Origin: Oscillospiraceae bacterium
Lineage (GTDB): Bacteria > Bacillota > Clostridia > Saccharofermentanales > Saccharofermentanaceae
NCBI GenBank assembly: GCA_902764825.1
Contig: CACWXL010000020.1
Span: forward strand, 1 to 63,335
Length of the DNA: 63,335 bases
Reading direction: 5' to 3'
Shown here: in pieces, positions 34,686 to 43,466 of the stretch
How positions within the stretch are numbered: position 1 is the stretch's first letter
Layout: each line of letters begins with the position of its first letter
Position numbers and translations under genes: made by a program
The notes under the pieces: model-generated
What the model saw: the letters and a program-made list of their open reading frames with translations, nothing else
Told to the model about the DNA's origin: nothing
Databases searched by the model: none

Positions 34686-35954
34686 TTATTTCTCTTCTGC
34701 GGTCTTCTCTTTCGCGTCCTTGTCCTTCATGAAGCGGTCGAGGATGCCGGAGAAGTATTTTCCGGCCGCCTTGTCGATCTCGAAAACCTTGATCACCTGA
34801 ATGATGATGATCGCAAGGACAGGACCGATGAGAAAGCCTGCAGCGCCCCAGATATAGACACCTGCGGCCATTGCGATGAGCGTGATGAGCGGGTGCATCT
34901 TTAAGGACTTGCCGAGCACCGCGGGCTCAAGGAAACGGCGGATGATCGACATCAGGATGAGGCCTGCGAGCAAAATTGCTGCGGAGATATACTGGCCGTT
35001 TGCGACCTGGTAGATCATCATCGGAACCATCGTAGCGCTGACGCCTAATACAGGCAGGAAGTCGATGAGGGCGGTGATGATTGAGAGCACGATGGCATAT
35101 TCGTGAAGACCTGCGCACCAGAATACGATCAGTGATTCGATGGCCGTAATGATGAACAGCACGAGATAGCCGCCTAAGACACGGAAGACCGTTACCGAGA
35201 GCTCGTTAAGGAGTGTGAAAACCCTGTTCCTGAACTTCTTGTTGGGCGTATTCTTTACGAAGAACTTCATAACAGCAGGACCGTCATTGATGAAGTAGAA
35301 TCCGCTTAAGACGATGCTGATAACGAAGAAGACTGCATAAGGAAGGTTGCCGACAAGTCTGCCGACTGCAGAAAATGCGTCATTAATGAACGTAGGCGCC
35401 TTGTTCGCGATCGTCTGGCCCATGTTGGTGACACTTTCCTTAAGAGATTCGATCATGTCGGGCGTAAGGAAGCCGCCGTTGTCGGAACTGAAGCGGTCAA
35501 GTATCTGCGTATTAACCATCTCGGCAGGCTTGATCGTCCTGGTGAGCTCACCAAGCGTGACCAAAAGGCTGTTTGCCTGATAGATGAGACCTATCAAAGC
35601 GAGCACGATCAGTATGAATACGACGATATTTAAGATTACATAGACGGTTATCGATGTTTTGGTGTGAGTGGATTTTTTCTTGCCCGGCTTAATCTTCGTG
35701 GCATCCTTGTCGAAGGCTTTTGAGATAGGCTTTGCGATAAGGACTGAAGTCTTCGAGAGAAGGAATCCTATAAGGAACGGAACCAGGATCACGACAACTA
35801 TCTTGCCTGCATATGCCAGACCGGCAATAATGGCCACCATGAGGATGAACTTGAGCATCGACATGACCGACGCCCTGTCTCTCTCATATCTTTCAGTATC
35901 GCTGAGGACCTTGTTTTTTGTTTTTTCTTCCATTTTTACTTTATTATCTCCCAT
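34686..35954 (-). CDS. AI-2E family transporter (PerM-type membrane protein)
   Basis: The 422-residue protein has the PerM layout: three N-terminal membrane segments, a helical outer region (residues 150-230), then four to five segments with FLPVLGVSATMVPM near residue 325 and EPAVLGKSLKMHPL near 365. The family has been linked to autoinducer-2 export and to ion transport, and the substrate differs among members. It is the last gene of a minus-strand group, 40 bases after the membrane protein at 35995, and shares no obvious pathway with the prepilin peptidase. Confidence 0.88.
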   Translation of the reverse strand: MGDNKVKMEEKTKNKVLSDTERYERDRASVMSMLKFILMVAIIAGLAYAGKIVVVILVPFLIGFLLSKTSVLIAKPISKAFDKDATKIKPGKKKSTHTKTSITVYVILNIVVFILIVLALIGLIYQANSLLVTLGELTRTIKPAEMVNTQILDRFSSDNGGFLTPDMIESLKESVTNMGQTIANKAPTFINDAFSAVGRLVGNLPYAVFFVISIVLSGFYFINDGPAVMKFFVKNTPNKKFRNRVFTLLNELSVTVFRVLGGYLVLFIITAIESLIVFWCAGLHEYAIVLSIITALIDFLPVLGVSATMVPMMIYQVANGQYISAAILLAGLILMSIIRRFLEPAVLGKSLKMHPLITLIAMAAGVYIWGAAGFLIGPVLAIIIIQVIKVFEIDKAAGKYFSGILDRFMKDKDAKEKTAEEK

Positions 35955-35994
35955 ATTATTCCCCTGTAACTTTCCCTAAGTAATTGCTATCCCT

Positions 35995-37005
35995 TTATAA
36001 TCGTACACCCTTCGACAGCAAAATCCAGAAGACGGCCAGTATCAGGATGCCCAAAATGAACGTCAGATTAAAGCCTGAGAATACGCTTTCTGACCTCGCG
36101 CCTTCAGCTTCTTCGATCTTTTTGCTGTCACCGTATATGTCTGCACTGTACGCGAAATGGAATTCACCCAGGGTCTTCCTGAAGAATGCCATAAGTATTA
36201 CAGCTACAACGATCGCCGGGATCGATGCAAAGTAGAATGTGCTCGGGATATCGCTGTAGACCCTTACCGTCGTGAGGTCAACCTCAAAAACGACATTATC
36301 TATCAGGACCCCTGTGATCCTCGCGCCGAGCAGCGTCAGGATCGGGCCGTAGATATTCTCTGTGTGATTTCTTACGATGCAGAGCCACCAGCCGATTATC
36401 AGGATCGCGAAGATATCGAGAAAATCGAATGAGAAGGCCGCAAAGAACAACGGAATGAAGAAGTATGCCCATCTCCTGTTCTGTTCGGAGAATCCCTGCC
36501 ATACGGCTCCCAGGAAAAAGAGCGAGAAACCGAATCCCGGAATGATGGTGTCGATCAGGATCTCCAGGATCAAGGTCTGGCCGGATAATCCCTCGACATG
36601 ATAGAAAACTGCCGGGAATACGACCGAACCGCCGAATCTGAGCCAAAGGGCAGCAGTTATATTGTGGATAGATGATTTAAGAAGAAATACCGGCGCACCT
36701 GACAGGAACGACAGTATGAGCGCGCCGATCCCCGTGTAGCGTCCGGTGATGCAGAGACCGCCTTTCTCGGCAAGCAATACGGAGGGCGCGACAAAAGCGA
36801 ACATCACGATCACGATGACTATTACGGCGCAACCGATAAGTGATGTCGATGAGAACTCAAAAGCGCCCGAGAACATGAGCTTTAAGAGCAAAAGCGCCAA
36901 ACCCATGCCGACAGAACCGAAGAATACAGGATATCCCCAGTTATAAGGCTTTGGGAATCTGAATGCGTTAACTATATGATTTCCCACGGACTTTAAGAAA
37001 TCCAT
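35995..37005 (-). CDS. Uncharacterised polytopic membrane protein
   Basis: A 336-residue protein with about eight to ten hydrophobic segments and a charged C-terminal loop (DSKKIEEAEGARSES) before the last segment. No catalytic or transport motif is recognised. Its ATG overlaps the stop of the prepilin peptidase gene by one base (TGATG), so the two are translationally coupled and may work together in the membrane. It is not a known CPBP or LPS-type protein by the motifs I looked for. Confidence 0.6.
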   Translation of the reverse strand: MDFLKSVGNHIVNAFRFPKPYNWGYPVFFGSVGMGLALLLLKLMFSGAFEFSSTSLIGCAVIVIVIVMFAFVAPSVLLAEKGGLCITGRYTGIGALILSFLSGAPVFLLKSSIHNITAALWLRFGGSVVFPAVFYHVEGLSGQTLILEILIDTIIPGFGFSLFFLGAVWQGFSEQNRRWAYFFIPLFFAAFSFDFLDIFAILIIGWWLCIVRNHTENIYGPILTLLGARITGVLIDNVVFEVDLTTVRVYSDIPSTFYFASIPAIVVAVILMAFFRKTLGEFHFAYSADIYGDSKKIEEAEGARSESVFSGFNLTFILGILILAVFWILLSKGVRL

Positions 37006-37892
37006 CAGAAATAAACTCCAAACAACTTAAGTGTCATGAACAGCTTTTCGAAGAAGAAAGGCTCCATGATCGTAAAAACGGCGCAGCCCAGAGCAAGGAA
37101 AGGTCCGAATGCCAGATAATCAGGGTCTTCCGCGAAGTGTATCTTTGCCTTCTCTCTCTGGATCTTAAGCTTCTCCTCACGCGGGTCGTCGGCATTCCTG
37201 ATCCTGTTCTTCTCACCATTGATCCTCTTGATCTTCCTTACAAGAAGCGGGATCGCAAAGAACAGTGCCGCGAAGATCGCAACATATATAAGCACGATAA
37301 GACCGTAACATCCCGTGATAAGGCCCGTAGCGAGCAACAGCCATACATCGCCCATTCCCATGCCTTCCCTGCCGAGGAAAGTAAGTGACAGGGTTCCGAT
37401 GAGCCAGATAAAGCCGGCTCCGACAAGTGATGCGATAACCTTGTTGAGGAGTATCATCCACCACTGTGCGTCAGGGCTGAACCATACGGAGCCCTCGAAA
37501 ATATCGGCGAGCACTGCCAAAACGCCGCAGCCGCCGATATACATCGTGAACTGGTCGGGAATGATCCTGTTGAGCTTATCAGCCATCATTACCAGCACAA
37601 GTGCCGGAATTACAAGGAGAATGACTGCCAGATGCATGGGTTTGAAGTTATCGATATAGTCCGCGCGGCAGAAAAAGATCGCCAGGCAGTAGCTTGCAGC
37701 ACAGAAAACAGCGGCAACAAGGCCTTCCGGGAAAGGTCTCATTCGCTTGGACGGCCTGTACTTAGGATCTTCCGGAGTTACACCGTAATCCTGAAGCCAT
37801 TTGTCGGGGATGATCCCGAACAGATATGTACAGAGAGCGCCTGCAAGCACTCCGGCCACGACGGCCAAAACGTAGTAGATTGCTATATTCAT
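37005..37892 (-). CDS. Prepilin peptidase (A24 family, aspartic)
   Basis: The start is set at 37892, where the membrane segment begins; the frame is open to 37961. The protein has 295 residues and about eight membrane segments. The A24 aspartates are present in MADKLNRIIPDQF near residue 106 and GREGMGMGDVWLL near 180 (the GxGD motif). It would process type IV-like prepilins; no pilin or com gene is in the window. The N-terminal methylase part is absent, as in many Firmicutes members. A 30-residue charged loop follows the active site. Confidence 0.85.
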   Translation of the reverse strand: MNIAIYYVLAVVAGVLAGALCTYLFGIIPDKWLQDYGVTPEDPKYRPSKRMRPFPEGLVAAVFCAASYCLAIFFCRADYIDNFKPMHLAVILLVIPALVLVMMADKLNRIIPDQFTMYIGGCGVLAVLADIFEGSVWFSPDAQWWMILLNKVIASLVGAGFIWLIGTLSLTFLGREGMGMGDVWLLLATGLITGCYGLIVLIYVAIFAALFFAIPLLVRKIKRINGEKNRIRNADDPREEKLKIQREKAKIHFAEDPDYLAFGPFLALGCAVFTIMEPFFFEKLFMTLKLFGVYF

Positions 37893-38114
37893 AATCAGTA
37901 GAAGTTTAATATACCGTAAGGAAAAATACAAATGCGGAAGGCCCCCGGAGGGCATATTCACGCAATAATCATACGAAGTTCAAATCTTCTGTTAAAAATC
38001 GGTAAATTTCGGTGATTTTTGTTCATTTTCGGAGGTCTCCGTTGTCAAAAAAACACGCGTGAATACTGGTTTTCGAGCCCTTTTTGGCTAAAAACACGAA
38101 CTTGTTTTAAAAAA
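37893..38114. other. Divergent intergenic region before glgP
   Basis: About 220 bases between the prepilin peptidase start and the glgP promoter. GGAGGTCTCC at 38031-38040 is a perfect 10-bp palindrome. Nothing else was recognised. Confidence 0.35.
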
Positions 38115-38143
38115 TTGCGCGCATTCCGCGATACAGTTATAAT
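38115..38143 (+). promoter_or_regulatory. glgP promoter
   Basis: TTGCGC and TATAAT are 17 bases apart; the -10 is a perfect consensus. The start site would be near 38150, giving a leader of about 60 bases that holds a ribosome binding site and a four-codon ORF. Confidence 0.7.
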
Positions 38144-38171
38144 CAAACGTAATTATTTTGGAGGTAAGTAG

Positions 38172-38186
38172 ATGTCTTTGGGGTAA
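38172..38186 (+). other. Four-codon leader ORF upstream of glgP
   Basis: GGAGGTAAG at 38160 is the best ribosome binding site in the leader, and the ATG eight bases later reads only Met-Ser-Leu-Gly before TAA. The glgP ATG is 24 bases further on in another frame with a weak site. It may be a leader for re-initiation. Confidence 0.45.
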
Positions 38187-38209
38187 GAGAGGCATCGAAG
38201 ACTTGGAAA

Positions 38210-40591
38210 ATGGCAACAGTTACAGCAAAAGCGCTTGAGCAGATGATGCAGGCCCACGTCAGAGCGGAGACAGGCTTGAGTCTCGAGCAGGCAACACCAC
38301 GCGATTACTGGACAGCACTCTCTAAGAGTATCGTTGAGATCATCGCAGAGAACTGGATGGCAACAAGACACAAGTACAATCAGGGCCGTCAGGCTCACTA
38401 CTTCTCAGCCGAATTCCTTGAAGGCCGTTCAATGCTCAACAATCTCGTAAACCTGGGTATTTACGATCAGGCAAAGGACGCGCTCGCTTCTTTCGGACTT
38501 GATATCACAGACATTCTCGAGCAGGAGACAGACCCCGCATTGGGTAACGGCGGCTTAGGACGTCTCGCAGCATGCTTCCTTGATTCATGCGCAACGCTCA
38601 ATCTTCCTGTTACAGGTTATGGAATCCTTTACCGTTACGGTCTCTTCAGACAGGCGATCGAGAACGGTTTCCAGAATGAGTATCCTGACTCCTGGATGGA
38701 GCACGGATATCCTTTCATTCTCCCCAGATACGACCGCAAGGTTAAGGTACACTACTCCGACATCGACGTCTGGGCAGTTCCCTGCGACCTTCCTATCACA
38801 GGTTACGGCACCAAGAACGTCAATCTCTTAAGGCTCTGGAAGGCTGAGCCCGCACAGGAGTTCAACTTCAACCTCTTCAATTCACAGAGATTCGACGACG
38901 CCGTCATCGAGAGAAACCGCGTTCAGGACATCTGGAGAGTCCTCTATCCGAACGACACTTCCTACGATGGAAAGGTACTCCGTGTAAGACAGCAGTACTT
39001 CTTCGTTTCCGCATCCCTTCAGGACATCATCTACAGATACAAGAAGGTTCACGGCGACGATCTCCACGATTTTGCAAAGTACAATGCTATCCAGCTTAAC
39101 GATACACACCCCGTAGTCGCTATCCCTGAGCTCATGAGACTCCTCGTTGACGAGAACGGCATCGAGTGGACAGAGGCATGGGAGATCGTTAAGGCAACAT
39201 TCGCATACACCAACCACACGATCATGGCAGAGGCACTCGAGAAGTGGGATATCTCCATCTTCCGTTTCCTCTTCCCCCGTATCTACGAGATCATCGAAGG
39301 CATCAACAACCAGTTCCGTGCACAGATGTACGAAGCAGGCCTCTATTCAGAGCTCATCGACCGTATGTCTCCTCTGGGCGACGGCAAGATCCACATGGCC
39401 TGGATAGCTATCTACGGCTCACACTCCGTAAACGGCGTTGCTGCCCTCCACACAGACATCCTGAAGAACGAGACCCTCAAGGACTGGTACAACATCTATC
39501 CCGAGAAGTTCTCCAACAAGACAAACGGCGTTACACCCAGAAGATGGCTCAGAACCTGCGATCCTGACCTCGCTAACCTCATCACTGACCTCCTCGGCAG
39601 CGATAAGTGGGTAACGAACCTCGACCTCTTAAAGGATCTCGAGAAGTACAAGGACGATGACAAGATCATGAAGAAGTTCATCGCCATCAAAAAGGCCAAC
39701 AAGAAGCACCTTTCCGAATATCTCGAAAAGACAAAGGGCATCAAATTGAACCCCAACTCCTGCTTCGACGTACAGATCAAGCGTCTCCACGAATACAAGA
39801 GACAGCTTCTTAACGCCCTCTATGCCCTTAACCTTTACGACAGACTCAAGGAGAACCCGAAGCTCGACATGCCTCCGGTAACGATCCTCTTCGCTGCAAA
39901 GGCTGCTCCGGGCTACTTCAGGGCAAAGGCCATCATCAAGTTCATTAACGAGATCGCCAAGCTCATCGATTCCGATCCTGCAATGAAGAACAAGCTCAAG
40001 GTCGTATTCGTTGAGAACTACAACGTTTCCGTCGGCGAGAAGATGTTCCCTGCAGCTGACGTTTCCGAGCAGATCTCCACAGCAGGCCTTGAGGCTTCCG
40101 GTACAGGCAACATGAAGTTCATGATGAACGGTGCCGTAACCCTCGGTACACTTGACGGCGCTAACGTTGAGATCGCTGAGTGCGTAGGCGATGACAACAT
40201 CTACATCTTCGGCTGCCGTTCACAGGATATGGCTGCTACAAAGGCTTACTACAACCCGAAGTGGCAGTATGAGAACATCCCCGGCCTCAAGAAGTGCTTA
40301 GACCGCCTGGTTGACGGCTCCTTCAATGACGAAGGCACAGGCATGTTCAATGACCTCTTCAACGGCCTCATCTACGGCTCCAACTGGCAGCCCGGCGATC
40401 CTTACTATGTATTGGGCGACTTCGACGACTACAGAAAGCAGAGAGACCGCCTCTACAAGGATTACCAGGACAGCCTCGAATGGGCAAGAAAGTGCTGGGT
40501 CAACATCTGCAATTCCGGCAAGTTCTCCTCCGACCGTACGATCAAGGAGTACGCTTCCGGCATCTGGAAGATCAAGCCTCAGAAGATCTGA
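38210..40591 (+). CDS. glgP: Glycogen/starch/alpha-glucan phosphorylase
   Basis: The 793-residue enzyme is a GT35 phosphorylase that cleaves alpha-1,4-glucans to glucose-1-phosphate. Family motifs are complete: AEFLEGRSM near residue 64, GNGGLGRLAACFLDS, TNHTIMAEALEKW, KRLHEYKRQ and EASGTGNMKFMMNG with Lys636 carrying pyridoxal phosphate. The length is typical of the family. It is a single gene with its own promoter and terminator; other glycogen genes are not in the window. The ATG at 38210 has a weak ribosome site, see the leader ORF. Confidence 0.96.
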   Translation: MATVTAKALEQMMQAHVRAETGLSLEQATPRDYWTALSKSIVEIIAENWMATRHKYNQGRQAHYFSAEFLEGRSMLNNLVNLGIYDQAKDALASFGLDITDILEQETDPALGNGGLGRLAACFLDSCATLNLPVTGYGILYRYGLFRQAIENGFQNEYPDSWMEHGYPFILPRYDRKVKVHYSDIDVWAVPCDLPITGYGTKNVNLLRLWKAEPAQEFNFNLFNSQRFDDAVIERNRVQDIWRVLYPNDTSYDGKVLRVRQQYFFVSASLQDIIYRYKKVHGDDLHDFAKYNAIQLNDTHPVVAIPELMRLLVDENGIEWTEAWEIVKATFAYTNHTIMAEALEKWDISIFRFLFPRIYEIIEGINNQFRAQMYEAGLYSELIDRMSPLGDGKIHMAWIAIYGSHSVNGVAALHTDILKNETLKDWYNIYPEKFSNKTNGVTPRRWLRTCDPDLANLITDLLGSDKWVTNLDLLKDLEKYKDDDKIMKKFIAIKKANKKHLSEYLEKTKGIKLNPNSCFDVQIKRLHEYKRQLLNALYALNLYDRLKENPKLDMPPVTILFAAKAAPGYFRAKAIIKFINEIAKLIDSDPAMKNKLKVVFVENYNVSVGEKMFPAADVSEQISTAGLEASGTGNMKFMMNGAVTLGTLDGANVEIAECVGDDNIYIFGCRSQDMAATKAYYNPKWQYENIPGLKKCLDRLVDGSFNDEGTGMFNDLFNGLIYGSNWQPGDPYYVLGDFDDYRKQRDRLYKDYQDSLEWARKCWVNICNSGKFSSDRTIKEYASGIWKIKPQKI

Positions 40592-40615
40592 TCTTTCCGG
40601 TAAATTTACTGATTC

Positions 40616-40650
40616 AAGGGCGCTCCGCATGTTCGGGGCGCCCTTTTTTC
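40616..40650 (+). terminator. glgP terminator
   Basis: AAGGGCGC pairs with GCGCCCTT around a 14-base loop with further GC pairing, followed by a T run at 40644-40649. It lies 25 bases past the glgP stop. Confidence 0.88.
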
Positions 40651-40668
40651 GCGACATTTTACTAGCTG

Positions 40669-40716
40669 AAAAGCTGACTTTTGCGAAAAGTCAGCTTTTT
40701 GGCCAACTTTTTGGCC
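40669..40716. other. Two perfect hairpins in the glgP-zinc ribbon gap
   Basis: A 14-pair perfect stem (AAAAGCTGACTTTT with AAAAGTCAGCTTTT, three-base loop, 40669-40699) is followed at once by GGCCAA-CTTT-TTGGCC (40701-40716). The first can act as a terminator in either direction. The rest of the 313-base gap holds related short pieces (AAAGTTGAC) but no gene. Confidence 0.6.
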
Positions 40717-40843
40717 GCAAATTCAAAGCTAAAAGTTGACTCGTGATAAAGGGGCACGGAAATGCGGCTTTCCGCATCAAAACCTGTCAAAACACCCAAA
40801 ACAGGCCCTCAAACATCAAGTTTTCCTTAAAATATTATATATA

Positions 40844-40873
40844 ATGACAATCCCGTCCATTTTGTTGTATAAT
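40844..40873 (+). promoter_or_regulatory. Promoter of the zinc-ribbon/guaB operon
   Basis: ATGACA and TATAAT are 18 bases apart, with the -10 a perfect consensus. A second TATAAT lies at 40840. The start codon is 31 bases downstream with an AAGGAGG-type ribosome binding site. Confidence 0.6.
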
Positions 40874-40904
40874 CTCTTTTAAATCTTTTAAGGAGGAACT
40901 TAAT

Positions 40905-41378
40905 ATGCCCATTTTCCAGGACCAAAAGGGAAAGAACATTTCCAACTTCCAGAAGATGATCGACGAGAAGAAAAATACCATACGCAAGTATTACGATGAG
41001 ATCGGCCATCTCTATTATGGACAGTACAAGGATGTTAACGTTGATATGACAAAGGATATCAACGCCAGATGTGAATCCATCTCCAACCTCTACATTGAGA
41101 TTGAAGACCTCAATGTTAAGATCCTCCGAGAGAGAGGCCTCAAGAAGTGTGCAGTCTGCGGCACGGAGAATAACCTTTCCAACGCTTTCTGCTTCAAGTG
41201 CGGTGCAAGATTTGATGACGCTGATGCGGTTCCCGCTGACGTTATCGCTCCTCCGAACGCTTCTGCTACGCCCTCTCGTCAGGAAAAGAAGACTACAATA
41301 GAACCCGCTGCGGCACCTGAACTTGCAGCAACAGCAGCTCAGACACAGGAAGCAACAGACGAGGGCAAGGAGGAATAA
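40905..41378 (+). CDS. Zinc-ribbon protein with helical N-terminal half
   Basis: The 157-residue protein has a charged helical start (residues 1-70, coiled-coil-like), then [10 protein letters not shown] and FCFKCGARF, a four-Cys zinc ribbon near residues 82-104, and an Ala/Pro/Thr-rich tail. It has no signal or membrane part. The gene is the first of a transcript with guaB (8-base gap). Such proteins are common in Clostridia but have no fixed function. Confidence 0.72.
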   Translation: MPIFQDQKGKNISNFQKMIDEKKNTIRKYYDEIGHLYYGQYKDVNVDMTKDINARCESISNLYIEIEDLNVKILRERGLKKCAVCGTENNLSNAFCFKCGARFDDADAVPADVIAPPNASATPSRQEKKTTIEPAAAPELAATAAQTQEATDEGKEE

Positions 41379-41386
41379 GGAGCAAT

Positions 41387-42895
41387 ATGGCAAAGATTTT
41401 CGAAGAAGAGTCAAGAACATTTTCGGAGTACCTCTTGGTACCCAATCTCACAACTGAGAAGAACACACCTGATCAGGTAGACCTGTCCGCACCTATCGCA
41501 AAGTATAAGAAGGGCCAGGAAGAGTCACGCCTCAAGATCAATATCCCTATGGTATCTGCAGTCATGCAGGCTGTTTCAGACGACGGCATGGCAATCGCGC
41601 TCGCAAGATGCGGCGGTCTGTCATTTATCTTCCAGTCACAGTCCATCGAGTCACAGTGCGCCATGATCCGCCGCGTTAAGAAGTACAAGGCCGGAATCGT
41701 TGAGTCCGACTCCAACCTCTCTCCTGAGGACACACTCGAGAAGGTAATCGAGCTCCACGAGAGAACAGGCCACGGCACTGCTGCTGTTACAGAAGACGGC
41801 ACAGCTGAAGGCAAGCTCTTGGGCCTCGTTACAACACGTGACTACCGTGTCAGCAGACTCTCGCTCGATACCAAGGTCAAAGAGTTCATGACTCCTATCG
41901 AAAAGCTCGTTACGGCACCTGAGGGCACATCCCTTAAGGAAGCAAACGACATCATCTGGGACAACAAGATCAACCAGCTCCCTATCGTTAATTCAGAAGG
42001 AAGACTCGTTGGTCTCGTTTTCCGTAAGGACTACGAATTCCACAAGGCTAACCCTTATGAGCTCTTAGACTCAGAAAAGAAGCTCATCGTCGGTGCCGGA
42101 ATCAATACAAGAGACTATCAGGAGCGTATCCCTGCCCTTCTCGAAGCAGGCGCTGACGTTCTCTGCCTTGACTCCTCCGACGGTTTCTCCGTATGGCAGG
42201 AAAGAGCACTCAAGTGGTGCAAAGAGAATTATCCTGACGCCATCATCGGCGCAGGAAATGTTGTTGACGCTGAGGGCTTCAGGTTCCTGGCTGACTGCGG
42301 CGCAGACTTCATCAAGATCGGTATCGGCGGCGGTTCAATCTGCATCACACGTGAGCAGAAGGGTATCGGCTGCGGCCAGGCTTCCGCTGTACTTGCTGTA
42401 GCAAAGGCTCGTGACGAGTACTTCAAAGAGACAGGATATTACATTCCTCTCTGCTCTGACGGCGGTATCGTTCATGACTACCACATGGCATTGGCTCTCG
42501 CTATGGGCGCTGATTTCATGATGCTCGGACGTTATTTCGCAAGATTCGACGAATCCCCTACGAGAAAGCTCCTTGTAGGCGGTACATATGTTAAAGAATA
42601 TTGGGGCGAAGGCTCCAACCGTGCGCGCAACTGGCAGCGTTACGACGACGGCGGCAAGGGCGGCAAGATGGCTTTCGAGGAAGGCGTTGACTCTTACGTT
42701 CCTTATGCCGGCAACCTCAAGGACGGCCTGGACGTATCCCTTGCAAAGGTTAAGGCAACAATGTGTTCCTGCGGCTCCTCTTCCATCGAAGAGTTCCAGC
42801 AGAAGGCACGCCTCGTAGTCGTATCCTCCACATCCATCATCGAGGGCGGCGCACACGACGTTATCCAGAAGGAAAACGACAGAACAGCGAGATAA
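41387..42895 (+). CDS. guaB: IMP dehydrogenase
   Basis: The 502-residue enzyme oxidises IMP to XMP, the committed step to GMP. The barrel begins with the usual PxVSAVMQ-like [12 protein letters not shown], two CBS repeats lie at about residues 105-225 (the regulatory Bateman part), and the active-site loop [13 protein letters not shown] has Cys319. The flap part [13 protein letters not shown] follows. The start has AAGGAGC. It is co-transcribed with the zinc-ribbon gene and stands 42 bases ahead of greA. Confidence 0.95.
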   Translation: MAKIFEEESRTFSEYLLVPNLTTEKNTPDQVDLSAPIAKYKKGQEESRLKINIPMVSAVMQAVSDDGMAIALARCGGLSFIFQSQSIESQCAMIRRVKKYKAGIVESDSNLSPEDTLEKVIELHERTGHGTAAVTEDGTAEGKLLGLVTTRDYRVSRLSLDTKVKEFMTPIEKLVTAPEGTSLKEANDIIWDNKINQLPIVNSEGRLVGLVFRKDYEFHKANPYELLDSEKKLIVGAGINTRDYQERIPALLEAGADVLCLDSSDGFSVWQERALKWCKENYPDAIIGAGNVVDAEGFRFLADCGADFIKIGIGGGSICITREQKGIGCGQASAVLAVAKARDEYFKETGYYIPLCSDGGIVHDYHMALALAMGADFMMLGRYFARFDESPTRKLLVGGTYVKEYWGEGSNRARNWQRYDDGGKGGKMAFEEGVDSYVPYAGNLKDGLDVSLAKVKATMCSCGSSSIEEFQQKARLVVVSSTSIIEGGAHDVIQKENDRTAR

Positions 42896-42937
42896 TTTTC
42901 GAAGAATAAACGATATCCAAATAAAAGGAGACATAAC

Positions 42938-43420
42938 ATGGCTGACGAAATCATCAAGAAACAGATTACCAAGGAAGGTTACGACGAATTACAGAACGAG
43001 CTTTCCGAGCGTAAGACCAAGAAGAGAAGCGAGATCGCTGCAAGAATTGAAGATGCTAAGGCACAGGGCGACCTTTCCGAGAACTCCGAGTACGATGAAG
43101 CAAGAGCCGAGCAGGCTGAGAACGAGACACGTATCGAAGAGCTCGAAGCTATCCTCAAGGCTGTTGAAGTTGTTGACGATTCCAACCTTTCCACAGATAA
43201 GGTTTCTCTGGGTTCCACAGTAACCCTTCAGAACACTGCAACAAAGCAGGAATACAAGTATAAGCTCGTCGGTGAGTCCGAGATCGACTTCAAGAAGAAG
43301 AGAATCTCCGAGAACTCCCCTGTAGGAAGAGCTATCTCCAACCAGAAGAAGGGCAAGACAGTTTCTGTCTCCACACCTTCCGGTATCATCAAGTACAAGA
43401 TCATCAAGATCGAGAAGTAA
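42938..43420 (+). CDS. greA: Transcription elongation factor GreA
   Basis: The 160-residue protein has the N-terminal coiled-coil with the acidic tip (DLSENSEYDEAR) that reaches the RNA polymerase active site, and the C-terminal FKBP-like domain with SPVGRAISNQKKG. It restarts backtracked polymerase by stimulating RNA cleavage. AAAGGAG precedes the ATG at 42938. It is followed 46 bases later by lysS, a gene order often seen in Clostridia. Confidence 0.96.
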   Translation: MADEIIKKQITKEGYDELQNELSERKTKKRSEIAARIEDAKAQGDLSENSEYDEARAEQAENETRIEELEAILKAVEVVDDSNLSTDKVSLGSTVTLQNTATKQEYKYKLVGESEIDFKKKRISENSPVGRAISNQKKGKTVSVSTPSGIIKYKIIKIEK

Positions 43421-43466
43421 TCCTGTACACCGCATTTTCGAAAACTAAAAAGATTAGAGAGTAACT

